Assembly (NCBI GenBank): GCA_963798705.1
Contig: CAWCTW010000005.1
Location: forward strand, 1,426,001-1,490,000
DNA from: AC-56 sp963798705
Lineage (GTDB): Bacteria > Actinomycetota > Thermoleophilia > Solirubrobacterales > 70-9
DNA length: 64,000 bases
Reading direction: 5' to 3'
The notes under the pieces were generated by a model. That model searched no databases. It saw only the letters and a list, made by a program, of their open reading frames with translations, and was not told the origin of the DNA. The stretch's first letter is position 1; the number at the start of each line of letters is the position of its first letter. The position numbers and the translations under genes are program-made. This document shows positions 28,061-38,395 of this stretch, one piece after another.

Positions 28061-28333
28061 TCAGCGCTCGCCGCGAACCTCGTCGAGCGCGCGACTGACC
28101 GCATAGGGATCGCCTTCGAGCTCGAGAGGCTTGGGCAGCCCACGTCGCGCGGGACGCGTGATCCGTCCCTCGGCCACGAGCCGGTCGAGCTCCGCTCCGC
28201 CCGTCGCCGGCGGGCCGAGCTCGGCCACGGGCCGGTTGCGATCGGTGACGACCAGGCGCTGGCCGCGCTGGACATCTCGCAGGTAGCGACTGAGGTTCCG
28301 GCGCAGCTCGGCGACCCCGACCGTGCTTGACAT
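28061..28333 (-). CDS. Antitoxin of the Phd/YefM (VapB) type
   Basis: About 90 residues from ATG 28333 (MSSTVGVAELRRNLSRYL); ATG 28339 is equally possible. The N-terminus matches the Phd/YefM DNA-binding fold: GVAELRRNL, then GQRLVVTDRNRPVAEL. The variable C-terminal half would wrap the toxin. No Shine-Dalgarno is visible, so translation may be leaderless. It probably represses the pair by binding its own promoter. Confidence 0.85.
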   Translation of the reverse strand: MSSTVGVAELRRNLSRYLRDVQRGQRLVVTDRNRPVAELGPPATGGAELDRLVAEGRITRPARRGLPKPLELEGDPYAVSRALDEVRGER

Positions 28334-28410
28334 GTACATGAAGGTAGCACTTGGCGGCTGGCCCGCCGACGGCACTGCCGAATCGTGGCCACGGCACTAC
28401 GCTGCGACCG

Positions 28411-29529
28411 GTGGGCGTTGACGAGCGGCGGCTGAGGCCGGAGACCGTGGCGGTGAAGGCGGGGCGAGGGCCCGGCGACCCCGGAGATCCGCTCGCGACG
28501 CCGCTCGTGATGGCATCGAACTTCCACGCCGGCGGCGAGCGCGAGTACGCGCGCACCGACGGGACGCCGACGTGGCGCGCGTTCGAGGAGGCCGTCGGCG
28601 AGCTCGAAGGCGGCGATGCGACCGCGTTCACGACCGGGATGGCGGCGGCGGCCGCGGTGCTCGAGACGCTGCCGGTAGGCGCCCGCGTCGTCTATCCGGA
28701 GGTCTCGTATCTGGGGGTGCGGCGGCTGCTGGGCGGCCACGACGAATCCGGGCGGCTCGACATCACCGGCGTCGACGTCACCGACACCGATGCCGCCGTC
28801 GCCGCCCTGGGGGGCGCCGATCTGCTCTGGATCGAGACGCCGACGAATCCGCTGGTCGGGATCGCCGATCTTGAGACGCTCGCGACGGAGGCCCGCGATC
28901 GCGGTGTCACGTCGGTGGTCGACAACACCTTCGCCACGCCTCTGCTCCAGCGCCCGCTGGAGCTCGGCTGCGACCTCGTCGTCCACAGTGCCACCAAGCT
29001 GATCGGCGGCCACTCCGATCTGATGCTCGGCGTGGCCGTGGCTCGCGATGAGGAGTGGGCGCAGCGCCTGCGCGGCGTCCGCCACGACGCCGGCGCGACG
29101 CCCGGCGGGCTCGAGACGTGGCTCGCGCTGCGCGGGCTGCGTACGCTCCCCGTCCGGCTGGAGCGGATGCAGGCCTCGGCGCTCGAGCTCGCGCGGCGGC
29201 TGCGCGGGCACCCGGCGGTGGAGCGGGTCTTCTATCCCGGGCTTCGGGACCACCCGGGACACGAGCTGGCCCAGCGGCAGATGGACGGGTTCGGGACGAT
29301 GCTCTCGTTCCAGGTCGTGGGCGGGGCCGGGGGCGCGGATGCGGTGTGCGGCGCGGTCGAGCTCATCACCAACGCGACGAGCCTCGGCGGCGTCGAGACG
29401 CTGATCGAGAACCGCGCCGCCGCGCCGGGCGAGGAGCACCTGCCGGAGGGCGTGATCCGCGTGAGCGTCGGCTGCGAGCACCCTGAGGACCTGTGGGAGG
29501 ACCTGGAGCGGGCGCTCGGGGCAGCCTAG
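28411..29529 (+). CDS. Cys/Met metabolism PLP-dependent enzyme (cystathionine gamma-synthase/lyase-like)
   Basis: A 372-residue trans-sulfuration-family enzyme from GTG 28411 (VGVDERRLRPETVAVKAGRG). Visible are the YARTDGTPTWRAFE segment that lines the PLP pocket, the aromatic-free TTGMAAAAAVLE phosphate-binding stretch, WIETPTNPLVGIAD, VVDNTFATPLLQRP, and SATKLIGGHSD with the PLP lysine. Substrate preference (gamma-synthase, beta/gamma-lyase or methionine gamma-lyase) cannot be told. It is divergent from the VapBC-like pair and overlaps the next convergent gene by 4 bp. Confidence 0.9.
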   Translation: MGVDERRLRPETVAVKAGRGPGDPGDPLATPLVMASNFHAGGEREYARTDGTPTWRAFEEAVGELEGGDATAFTTGMAAAAAVLETLPVGARVVYPEVSYLGVRRLLGGHDESGRLDITGVDVTDTDAAVAALGGADLLWIETPTNPLVGIADLETLATEARDRGVTSVVDNTFATPLLQRPLELGCDLVVHSATKLIGGHSDLMLGVAVARDEEWAQRLRGVRHDAGATPGGLETWLALRGLRTLPVRLERMQASALELARRLRGHPAVERVFYPGLRDHPGHELAQRQMDGFGTMLSFQVVGGAGGADAVCGAVELITNATSLGGVETLIENRAAAPGEEHLPEGVIRVSVGCEHPEDLWEDLERALGAA

Positions 29530-30740
29530 CGGCGGCCGGCGCGGGTCGCCCGTGCCCCTGAGTCGCGCACGTTGACGCCGACGAGGCTCGAGACGCCGTA
29601 GCGCCTTCCCTTGCGCGCGAAGGCGGCGAACCAGCCGGCTTGCTCGAGCGTCGTGGAGATGGTGGCCCGTCCGTGCCTGTTGGTGAGGTGCCCATCACCG
29701 GCGAACCGCGCGTGCGCCCGTCGGACCGGCTTGCCGCCGTGCCGCGTGACGCGGAGCGTCACCTGGACGTGAAACGACGAAGAGCCTGGTTTGATCCCCT
29801 CGCGAACCCTCTGAATGCGCACGCGGAACCGCTCGTGTCCGGGCGAGCGGCGGAGATGCATGAGGCCGCTCTGAGGGCCGAAGGTGAGCCTGCATCCGGA
29901 GCTGTCAGACGGACCGATCAGCCAGTGCAGCCGGCCGCCGAGCGTCGAGAGCAAGCCCAGGCCCTCGGACTCGCCGCAGATGCGGGTCTCGATCTGGAGC
30001 GTGCGCTTGCCGGTCTTGGTGTCCACCGCCCACACCTGGTAGCGGTGCCCCTGAGAGCCGGCGAGCAAGAGCCTGCGCTTACGGAAGACGGCACCGGTGA
30101 TGCCGCTTGGCGGTACCGCGTTCTTTAGGCGCTTCGCCGGCTTGAGCTCGGGGCCCGACGGGGCGGCGTTCGCCCCCGAGACCTGGCTCGTCCGGTAGGC
30201 GATCAGGTCGTCACCGGCGGAGGTCCAGATCAGCCTGCCGTCCGGCGAGGTCTCGGCCCACATCGCCTTCGGGATGAACCTCGGGTCCAGCTGGACGTAG
30301 TAGCGGAAGGCGAGCGTCTCCGGGTCGGCGATGCCGAAGGCGCCCCTGCCGCACGTATTCGTCGGATTGGCGGCGGGGTTGTAGCACTCCATCGGGAGCA
30401 CGACTCTCCCGCCCTCGCCGTCCAGCCAGGTGGGGTCGCCGATGTGGTTGTAGCCGACGCTGCGCCGCAGCGCCGCCGGAATCTCCCTGTCGATCCCGGC
30501 CGTCTGGACGAGCCGCGGCGTCGTCTGCCACAGCCCCTGGGAGGGCCCGATGAAGTAGATGCGGTCGGCAGAGGGCGAGTTCGTGAGCCCCTGCCAGTAG
30601 TCGAAGGGGACCGAGCTGGCGCCGGTCAAGACCCAGCGGCCGGGGTCGCGGGCGGACGCGGTTGCCGCGAAGGAGAGGATTGCCGCCCACGCAACGGCCG
30701 CGAGTATGAAGAGGGCGCGGTATCGAGGCACGGCGCTCAC
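29526..30740 (-). CDS. Secreted hypothetical protein
   Basis: About 404 residues from GTG 30740, giving a signal peptide (RALFILAAVAWAAILSFAATASA). The middle part has repeated short strands with an AGSQGHRYQVWAVDTKTGKR segment, suggesting a beta-propeller-like domain. The C-terminal about 100 residues (VQVTLRVTRHGGKPVRRAHARF) look like an Ig-like domain with the G-x-A-T-I-S pattern seen in extracellular surface proteins. No enzyme motif is visible, and I cannot name the family. Confidence 0.7.
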   Translation of the reverse strand: MSAVPRYRALFILAAVAWAAILSFAATASARDPGRWVLTGASSVPFDYWQGLTNSPSADRIYFIGPSQGLWQTTPRLVQTAGIDREIPAALRRSVGYNHIGDPTWLDGEGGRVVLPMECYNPAANPTNTCGRGAFGIADPETLAFRYYVQLDPRFIPKAMWAETSPDGRLIWTSAGDDLIAYRTSQVSGANAAPSGPELKPAKRLKNAVPPSGITGAVFRKRRLLLAGSQGHRYQVWAVDTKTGKRTLQIETRICGESEGLGLLSTLGGRLHWLIGPSDSSGCRLTFGPQSGLMHLRRSPGHERFRVRIQRVREGIKPGSSSFHVQVTLRVTRHGGKPVRRAHARFAGDGHLTNRHGRATISTTLEQAGWFAAFARKGRRYGVSSLVGVNVRDSGARATRAGRR

Positions 30741-30824
30741 CTTACCCAGCGCCTCTGAAAGCGTTGCGATCTCAGCTACGCCGTGGCGTCCCAAAGATCG
30801 CGATCGCGTCTGGTGGGCCTTCGC

Positions 30825-32963
30825 TCAGATCGCGTCGGCGGGGCGCGTCAGGACCGGCTCGAGCTTGCGCTGCAGCTGGACGTAGAAGAGGCTCAGCGGG
30901 AACTCGTCGTCCTTCACCAGGTCGACGAGCTCCCTCGGCTCCTCGACCTCCGGGAGCTCGCGGTTGGCCTTCGCCCACACCGAGGCGTTGGCCGGCGGGA
31001 CGTACTGCGACATGAGGTCGTGCGCGGCGATCCACTGGCCGACCTTGGAGCGGTCGATGCCGGAGTGGTAGAGGTCCTGCACCTTGGCGCGCAGGGCGGC
31101 GACGCCTTCGGCGATGCGCTCCCACTCGATCGTCATGCGGTTGTCGGTCCAGTGCAGGTAGCGCTCCTTGTGCAGGAACGCGAACAGGAGCTGGCCGCCG
31201 AGCCCGTCGTAGTTGCGGACCCTGCTGCCCGTGACCGGAAAGCGGAACATGCGATCGAAGAGGATCGCGTAGGAGACGTAGCGGGCGAATGCGAAGCCCT
31301 CGGCCTCGAGCTTCACGGCCTCGCCGAAGGCGGTGAGGTCGCAACGGAGCTCCTCCAGCGAGTACATCCAATAGGGGCTTCGCTGGCGGATCATGAACGG
31401 GTCGAAGGGCAGGTCGCCGTGCATGTGGGTGCGGTCGTGGATCAGGTCCCAGACGACGTAGGCGTCCATGGAGAGCTCCGGCGAGGTGAGCAGGCAGGCG
31501 GCGTCGGGCGGGAGGTTCACGTCGAGCAGGTCGGCCGCCCGGCCGCAGACGCGGCGGAAGCGCTCGGCCTCGCGGTCACAGAAGATGCCGCCGAAGTAGC
31601 TGGGCGGGCGCTCCACCGTGGAGAAGGTCTCGGGGAACAGGACCGCGCACTCGGAGTCGTAGCCGGACGTGTAGTCGACGAAGTTGACCGGGACGAACTT
31701 CGGGTTGTCGTACCCGGATGCCTCGAGGTCGGCGACGAAGTCCGGCCAGGGCACGCGGAGGATGAGCGCCTCGAAGCGGGTGTCGCTGGAGGCGTTCTGC
31801 GTGTACATCGGAAAGACCGCGAGGTGCTCGATGCCGTCGCGCCGCTCCGCCTCCGGGTGGAACGCCTCGGTGGAGCGCATGAAGTCGGGCTTGCCGAAGC
31901 CCGCGTTGGCCCAGTGGCGAAGGTCGGCGCGCAGGGCCTCGAAATACTCGCTCTGGTGCGGAAAGTGCCGGGCGAGGCCGCCGACGGCCGCCGAGATCGT
32001 CTCGACCACCTCGCCGAGGCGTGAGCCGTCGTGCTTGGCCAGGTCGACCGAGCCGTCGGGCTCCTGCGTGGCGCGGAGCTCCTCGACGGCCTCCTTGAGC
32101 TCGGCCCAGTGGCGGTCCCCCGCCGCCGGGGAGTCGGTCACCGTCTCGAGGCCGCCGAAGGCCGGCTGGGCGGCCCAGTAGACGAGGTTCAGCCACAGCG
32201 CCTCGTTGTCGAGCTCGCCGATGCAGTCGTCGCCGAAGAGGTCCGAGTCGGCGAGCACGACGACCCGGCCCGCGCCGTGCCGGGCGGCGGCCGCGAGTGG
32301 GGCGCCAGGAGGCGAGGCGGTGGACGAGGTACGGGCGATCACCGCCGCGCCGTCGTGCAGGGCCAGGGTGCCGGCGCGGTAGAAGCAGGCATCGTGCACG
32401 CGCGCCAGGAGATCGACGGCGGACGGGCCGCCGTCGGAGGCGGATTCGGCGGTCCCATTCGAGCCGGTGCCGTTCGCGAGGTCCGCGAGGACCCAGGAGG
32501 GCGCGTTGTGGTTGTGCTCGTAGTCCTGGACGGTGCTGTTCTCCACCTCGATCGCGAAGCGGGCCAGCAGGGCGTTCAGGTTGTTGCCGTACTTCTCCTG
32601 CTCGGTCTCGCCGCAGACGATGAGCCCGCCGCCGCCGCGGACGAACTCGTCGAGGGCGTCGATCTCGTCGTCTCGCAGCCGCGGGCTGCCGGCGCTCGTC
32701 GTCGCCTCCCACTTGGGGTCGGAGGGGTGCGCGATCACGACGACGTCGGCGCCCGCCAGCGTCTCGCGCGTCAGCGGGCGGCCGGCGTTGGGCAGGACCT
32801 CGAAATCGCGGGCGGCGAGCTTCTCGGCGGCGATCGCGTAGGAGGAGTCCTCGGGGTGGCCGGGCTGCATCTCGGCCGCGAGCTCGCGACGGATCGTCCA
32901 CGCCTCCGAGTGCGACTCGTCGAAGAGGATGCGGGCGACCTTGGGCTGGGCGAGCGTCCTCAC
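30825..32963 (-). CDS. Large protein with GATase1-like N-terminus and DUF6421-like C-terminus
   Basis: A 712-residue cytoplasmic protein. The first about 260 residues look like a ThuA/glutamine-amidotransferase-like fold (VVVIAHPSDPKW, FVRGGGGLIVCGETEQEKYG, RVVVLADSDLFGDD). The remainder contains highly patterned segments such as VWDLIHDRTHMHGDLPFDPF, MYSLEELRCDLTAFGEAVKLE and RVRNYDGLGGQLLFAFLHK. From memory these match the actinobacterial DUF6421 family. HDRTHMHGD could bind a metal. Function is unknown. It is divergent from an Lrp/AsnC regulator 72 bp away, which suggests that regulator controls it and that an amino acid may be the signal. Confidence 0.7.
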   Translation of the reverse strand: MRTLAQPKVARILFDESHSEAWTIRRELAAEMQPGHPEDSSYAIAAEKLAARDFEVLPNAGRPLTRETLAGADVVVIAHPSDPKWEATTSAGSPRLRDDEIDALDEFVRGGGGLIVCGETEQEKYGNNLNALLARFAIEVENSTVQDYEHNHNAPSWVLADLANGTGSNGTAESASDGGPSAVDLLARVHDACFYRAGTLALHDGAAVIARTSSTASPPGAPLAAAARHGAGRVVVLADSDLFGDDCIGELDNEALWLNLVYWAAQPAFGGLETVTDSPAAGDRHWAELKEAVEELRATQEPDGSVDLAKHDGSRLGEVVETISAAVGGLARHFPHQSEYFEALRADLRHWANAGFGKPDFMRSTEAFHPEAERRDGIEHLAVFPMYTQNASSDTRFEALILRVPWPDFVADLEASGYDNPKFVPVNFVDYTSGYDSECAVLFPETFSTVERPPSYFGGIFCDREAERFRRVCGRAADLLDVNLPPDAACLLTSPELSMDAYVVWDLIHDRTHMHGDLPFDPFMIRQRSPYWMYSLEELRCDLTAFGEAVKLEAEGFAFARYVSYAILFDRMFRFPVTGSRVRNYDGLGGQLLFAFLHKERYLHWTDNRMTIEWERIAEGVAALRAKVQDLYHSGIDRSKVGQWIAAHDLMSQYVPPANASVWAKANRELPEVEEPRELVDLVKDDEFPLSLFYVQLQRKLEPVLTRPADAI

Positions 32964-33035
32964 CGCCTTCTCCTTCCCGCGATTGGCATTCCTTAACCGT
33001 ACGGACGGTCCTGGACAGCGTCAACACCCGATCTG

Positions 33036-33506
33036 ATGCGATTTCGCGCAATAATCCAACGCTTGGACGCATTGGACAAGCAAATCCTTTCGCTGCTGGT
33101 GGAGGACGGGCGCCGCACCTACGACGACATCGGGCGGCGGGTGAGCCTCTCGGCCCCGTCGGTGAAGCGCCGCGTCGACCGGCTGCGGACGAGCGGGGCG
33201 CTCGAGGGGTTCACCGCGGTCGTCGACCACGGCGCGATGGGCTGGAACACCGAGGCGCTCGTGCAGCTGTTCTTCCGTCCCGGCACCCAGCTGGACGAGG
33301 TGGCCGCGATCCTGCGCGAGCACCCGGAGGTCGTGGAGGCATGGAGCGTCACCGGCGACCCGGATGCGATCGCCAGGGTGCGCACCGCCGACAACGCAGC
33401 GCTCGAGCGGCTGATCACCGACCTGCAGCGAAACGGGCTGGTCATCCGCACCAGCTCGCAGGTGGTGATGTCGCGGCTGGTGGGGCGGGTCGGCGAGGGG
33501 CGGTAG
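33036..33506 (+). CDS. Lrp/AsnC family transcriptional regulator
   Basis: A 156-residue regulator: N-terminal winged helix (LDALDKQILSLLVEDGRRTYDDIGRRVSL then SVKRRVDRL) and a C-terminal RAM-type ligand-binding domain (EALVQLFFRPGT, HPEVVEAWSVTGDPDAIARV). ATG 33036 and TTG 33063 are both possible; the latter would begin at the conserved LDALD. It is probably autoregulated and controls the divergent large gene 30825-32963. Confidence 0.92.
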   Translation: MRFRAIIQRLDALDKQILSLLVEDGRRTYDDIGRRVSLSAPSVKRRVDRLRTSGALEGFTAVVDHGAMGWNTEALVQLFFRPGTQLDEVAAILREHPEVVEAWSVTGDPDAIARVRTADNAALERLITDLQRNGLVIRTSSQVVMSRLVGRVGEGR

Positions 33507-34259
33507 TCAGGCGGCACGGCCAAGCACCTCGATCTCGGTCGTGTAGGGGAAGTCGAATGGCTGCGGGAGCGCGGCGGCGCTTCGGCGGGCCTGATCGAGA
33601 ACCTCCTGGCGGTGGTCGGGGGGAAGGCTCGCGATGAAGCTGATGGAGGCGACGCGGCGGACCAGGGCGGCGGTGCTCAGGATCTGGAGGTTGGGGAAAC
33701 AGCGGCGCGTTGCCTCCTCGAAGAGATCCGTCGCTTGGAGCGCATCACGCCAGCGCCCGCTGCGGTGCGACGGGGTGTCGCCCCGGTGAGGGCGGAGCAG
33801 GTCCTCGACCGCACGCTGCACCGGGTTCTCCAGATCGCGGACGTTCCAGATCAGCGCGAGGTGGCCGCCCGGGCGCAGGATGCGGTGGATCTCGGCGAGG
33901 GCGGCGGGGGCGTCGAACCAGTGGAAGGCCTGCGCGACGGTGACCGCATCGGCGCTCGCGTCCGGGAGGCCGGTGTCCTCGGCGGTTCCGGGGCGCGCCT
34001 CGGCGCCGGGGGTGGTGCGAGCGAGCGCCGCCCGCATCTGGTCGACCGGCTCGACGGCGACGACGGTGGCACCGGTTGCGGTCAGCAGGCGGGTGAGCTT
34101 GCCGGTGCCGGCGGCGAGGTCGACGACGGTGGTTCCGGGTTCGAGCCCGAGCTCGCCGGCAAGCCAATCGACCGCCTCGACGGGATAGCTCGGCCGGCTC
34201 TCCTCGTAGACGTCGGCGGCGTGCGCGAAGCCACGCTGAGCGGTCTCGTGAACGGACAC
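33507..34259 (-). CDS. Class I SAM-dependent methyltransferase
   Basis: A 250-residue enzyme from GTG 34259 (VSVHETAQRGF), chosen because sequence upstream lacks coding character. Motif I is VVDLAAGTGKLTRLL, the acidic post-I loop VVAVEPVDQMR, motif II region ADAVTVAQAFHWFD and motif III ILRPGGHLALIWN. FHWFD is typical of the UbiE-related small-molecule methyltransferases. The substrate is unknown. It ends one base after the convergent Lrp gene. Confidence 0.9.
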   Translation of the reverse strand: MSVHETAQRGFAHAADVYEESRPSYPVEAVDWLAGELGLEPGTTVVDLAAGTGKLTRLLTATGATVVAVEPVDQMRAALARTTPGAEARPGTAEDTGLPDASADAVTVAQAFHWFDAPAALAEIHRILRPGGHLALIWNVRDLENPVQRAVEDLLRPHRGDTPSHRSGRWRDALQATDLFEEATRRCFPNLQILSTAALVRRVASISFIASLPPDHRQEVLDQARRSAAALPQPFDFPYTTEIEVLGRAA

Positions 34260-34283
34260 GACCAGAGGATCGCGAATTGTTCG

Positions 34284-34541
34284 CCCGAGGCATCGGCGAT
34301 CGAGTGGTTCTCGCGACTCGGCGCCACGATCTTCATCCCTTTCGGGCATGGCGCGGACGTCGATCTTGTCGTCGACCTAGAGGGACGGCTCCTGCGGATC
34401 CAAGTCAAGGCATCGACTTGCCTGGGAGCGCGAACCTCGATTCGATTAGGCGGGACGAAGTACTCCGATTACGAGATCGACCCCGCACCTCCGATGAACC
34501 CACTGGTCTACGGGCATCGACCGCGTCTAAACTCGATCGCG
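34284..34541 (+). pseudogene. Fragment of a PD-(D/E)XK nuclease-like gene
   Basis: One frame reads ASAIEWFSRLGATIFIPFGH, then ADVDLVVDLEGRLLRIQVKAS, with the D...(Q)xK core of a PD-(D/E)XK nuclease (group-I-intron/homing type). It continues with TSIRLGGTKYSDYEIDP. There is no start codon and no complete C-terminus, and the coding signal stops just before the tRNA at 34547. This looks like a truncated remnant next to a tRNA. Moderately weak call. Confidence 0.45.
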
Positions 34542-34546
34542 GCATT

Positions 34547-34628
34547 GGGGGAGTATGCAAGTGGACAACGCACGGCCGCTGTAAACGGTCTGGCACAGCC
34601 TTCGCAGGTTCGAATCCTGCCTCCCCCA
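34547..34628 (+). tRNA. tRNA-Tyr (anticodon GTA)
   Basis: An 82-nt class II tRNA: acceptor GGGGGAG/CTCCCCC, anticodon stem GGCCG/CGGTC with loop CTGTAAA (anticodon GTA), a long variable arm as expected for bacterial tRNA-Tyr, T arm GCAGG/CCTGC around TTCGAAT, discriminator A. CCA is not encoded. Confidence 0.93.
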
Positions 34629-34726
34629 CTTCCGCCTCGGGAGTCGGGCTTCAAGCGCACCAAGTACCGAGCGGATCCACCTCTACGGGGACCGTCAGAA
34701 AGGCAGCTAAAGGGCGTGGACGGCGG

Positions 34727-35572
34727 TTATCGGCGCCGCCGGCTGCGCGACGACCGCCGCCGAACGCCGCGCCGGCGGGCATGGCCGCGCTCGCCGTCGG
34801 CCGGCGACGCCAGCCCGCGCTGGATCTCTCGCCCCGTGATCTCCTCCACCGTCTCGCTCATCACCTGCTGGAAGATCACCAGGAGCGCCTCCGAGGCCAG
34901 CGGTCGCAGCCGCTCGAGCGCGTCGCGCACCTTCGGCCAATCCTCCTCCGGGCGCCCCGCCTCGTTGAACGGCTTCCACACGTTCTCGAGGAACAGCTCG
35001 ATGAACACGCGCGCCACCCGGCGGGCACTCGTCCGCACCTGCGAGACCACGTCCAGCGCCACCCCGGGCGGCACCCCAAGCTCCGCCAGCTCGAGGCCGG
35101 CCCGCTGGAGCCGCGGGCTGAGAATCTCGTAGCGCCCGTCTCCAAGCGAGCGCAGCAGACCCAGCTTCTCCGTGCGCGCCATCAGGCGATCGTCCAGCGG
35201 TCCTCCCCATCGCTCGGCGAACTCCTCCTCCGTGAGGATCTCCGGCTGCTCCTCCTCGAACGGCGCCCGGAGCGTCCGCGAGAAGTTGAGCACCTCCGAG
35301 CTCGACCCCCCCGCGCCCTCCAGCAGCTTGCGGATCGACTCCAGGTTGAACCCGTCCGCCTGGAGCTCCTGGATCAGCTCGATCCGCGACACATGCGGAT
35401 CGCCGTAGTAACCCGTCCTCCCCCGCACCTGCGGCGGCGGCACCAGCCCGCGCGACTGGTGCGCGCGGATGTTGCGCACCGTCATCCCGGTCCGGTGCGC
35501 CAGCTCGTCGATCGTCATCGACGCGTCATCGCCGGCGCGCCCGGCCCGCTTGTCGTTCGTGATGTCGGCCAT
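34727..35572 (-). CDS. MerR family transcriptional regulator
   Basis: A 281-residue regulator from ATG 35572. The N-terminal winged helix (MTIDELAHRTGMTVRNIRAHQSRGL and RTGYYGDPHVSRIELI) is at about residues 18-75. The dimerisation helix follows (FNLESIRKLLEG), then an uncharacterised helical C-terminal domain (EILTEEEFAERWGG and LELAELGVPPGVALDVV). The TipA-like layout with a long C-terminal domain suggests a small-molecule sensor. The C-terminus is very Arg-rich. Ligand unknown. Confidence 0.88.
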   Translation of the reverse strand: MADITNDKRAGRAGDDASMTIDELAHRTGMTVRNIRAHQSRGLVPPPQVRGRTGYYGDPHVSRIELIQELQADGFNLESIRKLLEGAGGSSSEVLNFSRTLRAPFEEEQPEILTEEEFAERWGGPLDDRLMARTEKLGLLRSLGDGRYEILSPRLQRAGLELAELGVPPGVALDVVSQVRTSARRVARVFIELFLENVWKPFNEAGRPEEDWPKVRDALERLRPLASEALLVIFQQVMSETVEEITGREIQRGLASPADGERGHARRRGVRRRSSRSRRRR

Positions 35573-35660
35573 GCCCAACCCCTACGCGGGATGTTCCATC
35601 GAATGATGTTACATTCGGCCTCGGGCATCCGCCGGATCCCGAGATAGGTTCAGGGTCACA

Positions 35661-35992
35661 GTGTCATTTCTCGAAACCGTCGCCGCTCCCATCCGCCCCG
35701 CAAGCGTGGTGCTCCGCCCGGCGGCCGCCGCGCTTCGTCCGGTCCTCCTGCCGCGCCTCCTGGTCCAGGCCGCGGCGGACGTTCGCTCGATCGCGATCTC
35801 CACGCGCGAGCTCACCGTGGCGGTCAACCAGCTCGCCGACATCGACCGGCGCGTCGGCGTGCTCGAGGTCGAGGTCACCCGCATGCGACAGGCGGTGGAG
35901 GCCGTGGTCACGGAGGTCGAGCAGGTCCGTCAGTCGACGGAGCCCCTCGGTCGCCTCGGCGGGCGGTTTGGCCGGAAGCGCCGCAGCGAGCG

Positions 35993-35996
<4 letters not shown>
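35661..35996 (+). CDS. Small hypothetical coiled-coil protein
   Basis: A 111-residue protein with GTG start at 35661. The N-terminal hydrophobic segment (about residues 13-40, RPASVVLRPAAAALRPVLLPRLL) could associate with a membrane. A coiled-coil region follows (RRVGVLEVEVTRMRQAVEAV) and a basic tail. It is divergent from the MerR gene, 88 bp apart, and overlaps the sigma factor stop by 4 bp. No family recognised. Confidence 0.55.
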
Positions 35997-37177
<1,181 letters not shown>

Positions 37178-37348
37178 CCCCGCCCCCACCTCTCCTAACT
37201 TTCGGGGTCCGGGAGGCGGGAAGTATAGGGGTTGAACCCGCCGAGGCGCGGCGATTTCCCCCCGCTAATCTTGGCCATCCGGCCAAGCCCGGGTCTGCCC
37301 GGCTCATACGCTCCGCAGTCGCGGCACACTTCGATCAGGTCTCCTCGC

Positions 37349-38395
37349 ATGCACACGACCCAAACCACCCGAGCCCCAGGCCCCGCCGCCGACGCCCAGG
37401 CCTCGCGGCCCCGGACCGAGGTGAGCCTCACGCGGGTCGGCGTCCGCGGCATCGAGAAGGTGGTCCGCGTGGGCGGACATCGCGCCGCGTCGGGGGACCG
37501 CGACGACCGGCCGGGCAACTACTTCTTCGCCGAGCTCGAGTGCTTCGTCGACCTCAACCCGCGCCAGGCGGGCGTCCACATGTCCCGCTTCGAGGAGGTC
37601 GTCGGCGAGGCCATCGACAGCGTCGTCCTCGGTGAGGCCCTCCGCGCCGAGGAGCTCGCCGCCGACATCGCCGCCCGGATCCGCGAGCAGCAGCAGGGTC
37701 TCCGCGCCGAGGTGACGATCGCCGCCCGCTACCCGGAGACCGTTCGCACACCGGTCTCGGAGCTGCCGACTCAGGAGATCTACACGCTGTGTGGCACCGC
37801 GGTCGTCTCCGAGCGCGGGACGCGCACCCTCACGGGAGTCGAGGCCCAGGGGATGACGGCCTGCCCGTGCGCGCAGGAGCTGGTGACCGGGCGCTCGCGC
37901 GAGCGGCTCGCGGCCGACGGCTTCACCGACGAGGAGATCGAGCGCGTGCTCGCCGCTGTCCCGGTGGCGACCCACAACCAGCGCGGCATCGGCTCGCTCC
38001 ACATCGGCCTTCCCGAAGAGCTCGACCTCGAGGTCGACGCGCGCGATCTGCTGCACATCGTCGAGCGGTCGATGAGCTCGGAGATCTACGAGCTGATGAA
38101 GCGATCCGACGAGCTGTCGGTCGTGGAGAACGCCCATCGCAATCCCCGCTTCGTCGAGGACTGCGTACGCGAGATGGTCCGCCGCGTCGCCGACGCGTAT
38201 CCGAGGCTCCGCGACGGCGGCTTCATCCTCGCGCGCCAGGAGAACCTGGAGACCATCCACCGCCACTCCGTGATCGCGGAGCGCTCCGGGATGGTGTCGG
38301 AGATCCTCTCCGAGCTCTCCACCGGCGAGCACTCGCGCCACCACATGACCGAGCGCGAGTGGCTCGAGGCGCCCTGCGGGGACCACTCGGGCTAG
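37349..38395 (+). CDS. folE2: GTP cyclohydrolase FolE2 (type IB)
   Basis: Converts GTP to dihydroneopterin triphosphate for folate synthesis; the type IB enzyme works with metals other than zinc. ATG 37349 gives 348 residues. Visible are FFAELECFVDLNPRQAGVHMSRFEE near the N-terminus, GVEAQGMTACPCAQELV with the active-site cysteine, THNQRGIGSLHIG, and ENAHRNPRFVEDCVRE. The tail runs 4 bp into the convergent pgsA gene. Confidence 0.94.
   Translation: MHTTQTTRAPGPAADAQASRPRTEVSLTRVGVRGIEKVVRVGGHRAASGDRDDRPGNYFFAELECFVDLNPRQAGVHMSRFEEVVGEAIDSVVLGEALRAEELAADIAARIREQQQGLRAEVTIAARYPETVRTPVSELPTQEIYTLCGTAVVSERGTRTLTGVEAQGMTACPCAQELVTGRSRERLAADGFTDEEIERVLAAVPVATHNQRGIGSLHIGLPEELDLEVDARDLLHIVERSMSSEIYELMKRSDELSVVENAHRNPRFVEDCVREMVRRVADAYPRLRDGGFILARQENLETIHRHSVIAERSGMVSEILSELSTGEHSRHHMTEREWLEAPCGDHSG

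Noticed and set aside
26920..29481. 853-residue minus-strand open frame
   Set aside because: Only its last 236 residues are a protein (the SDR); the rest is antisense to VapBC and the PLP enzyme.
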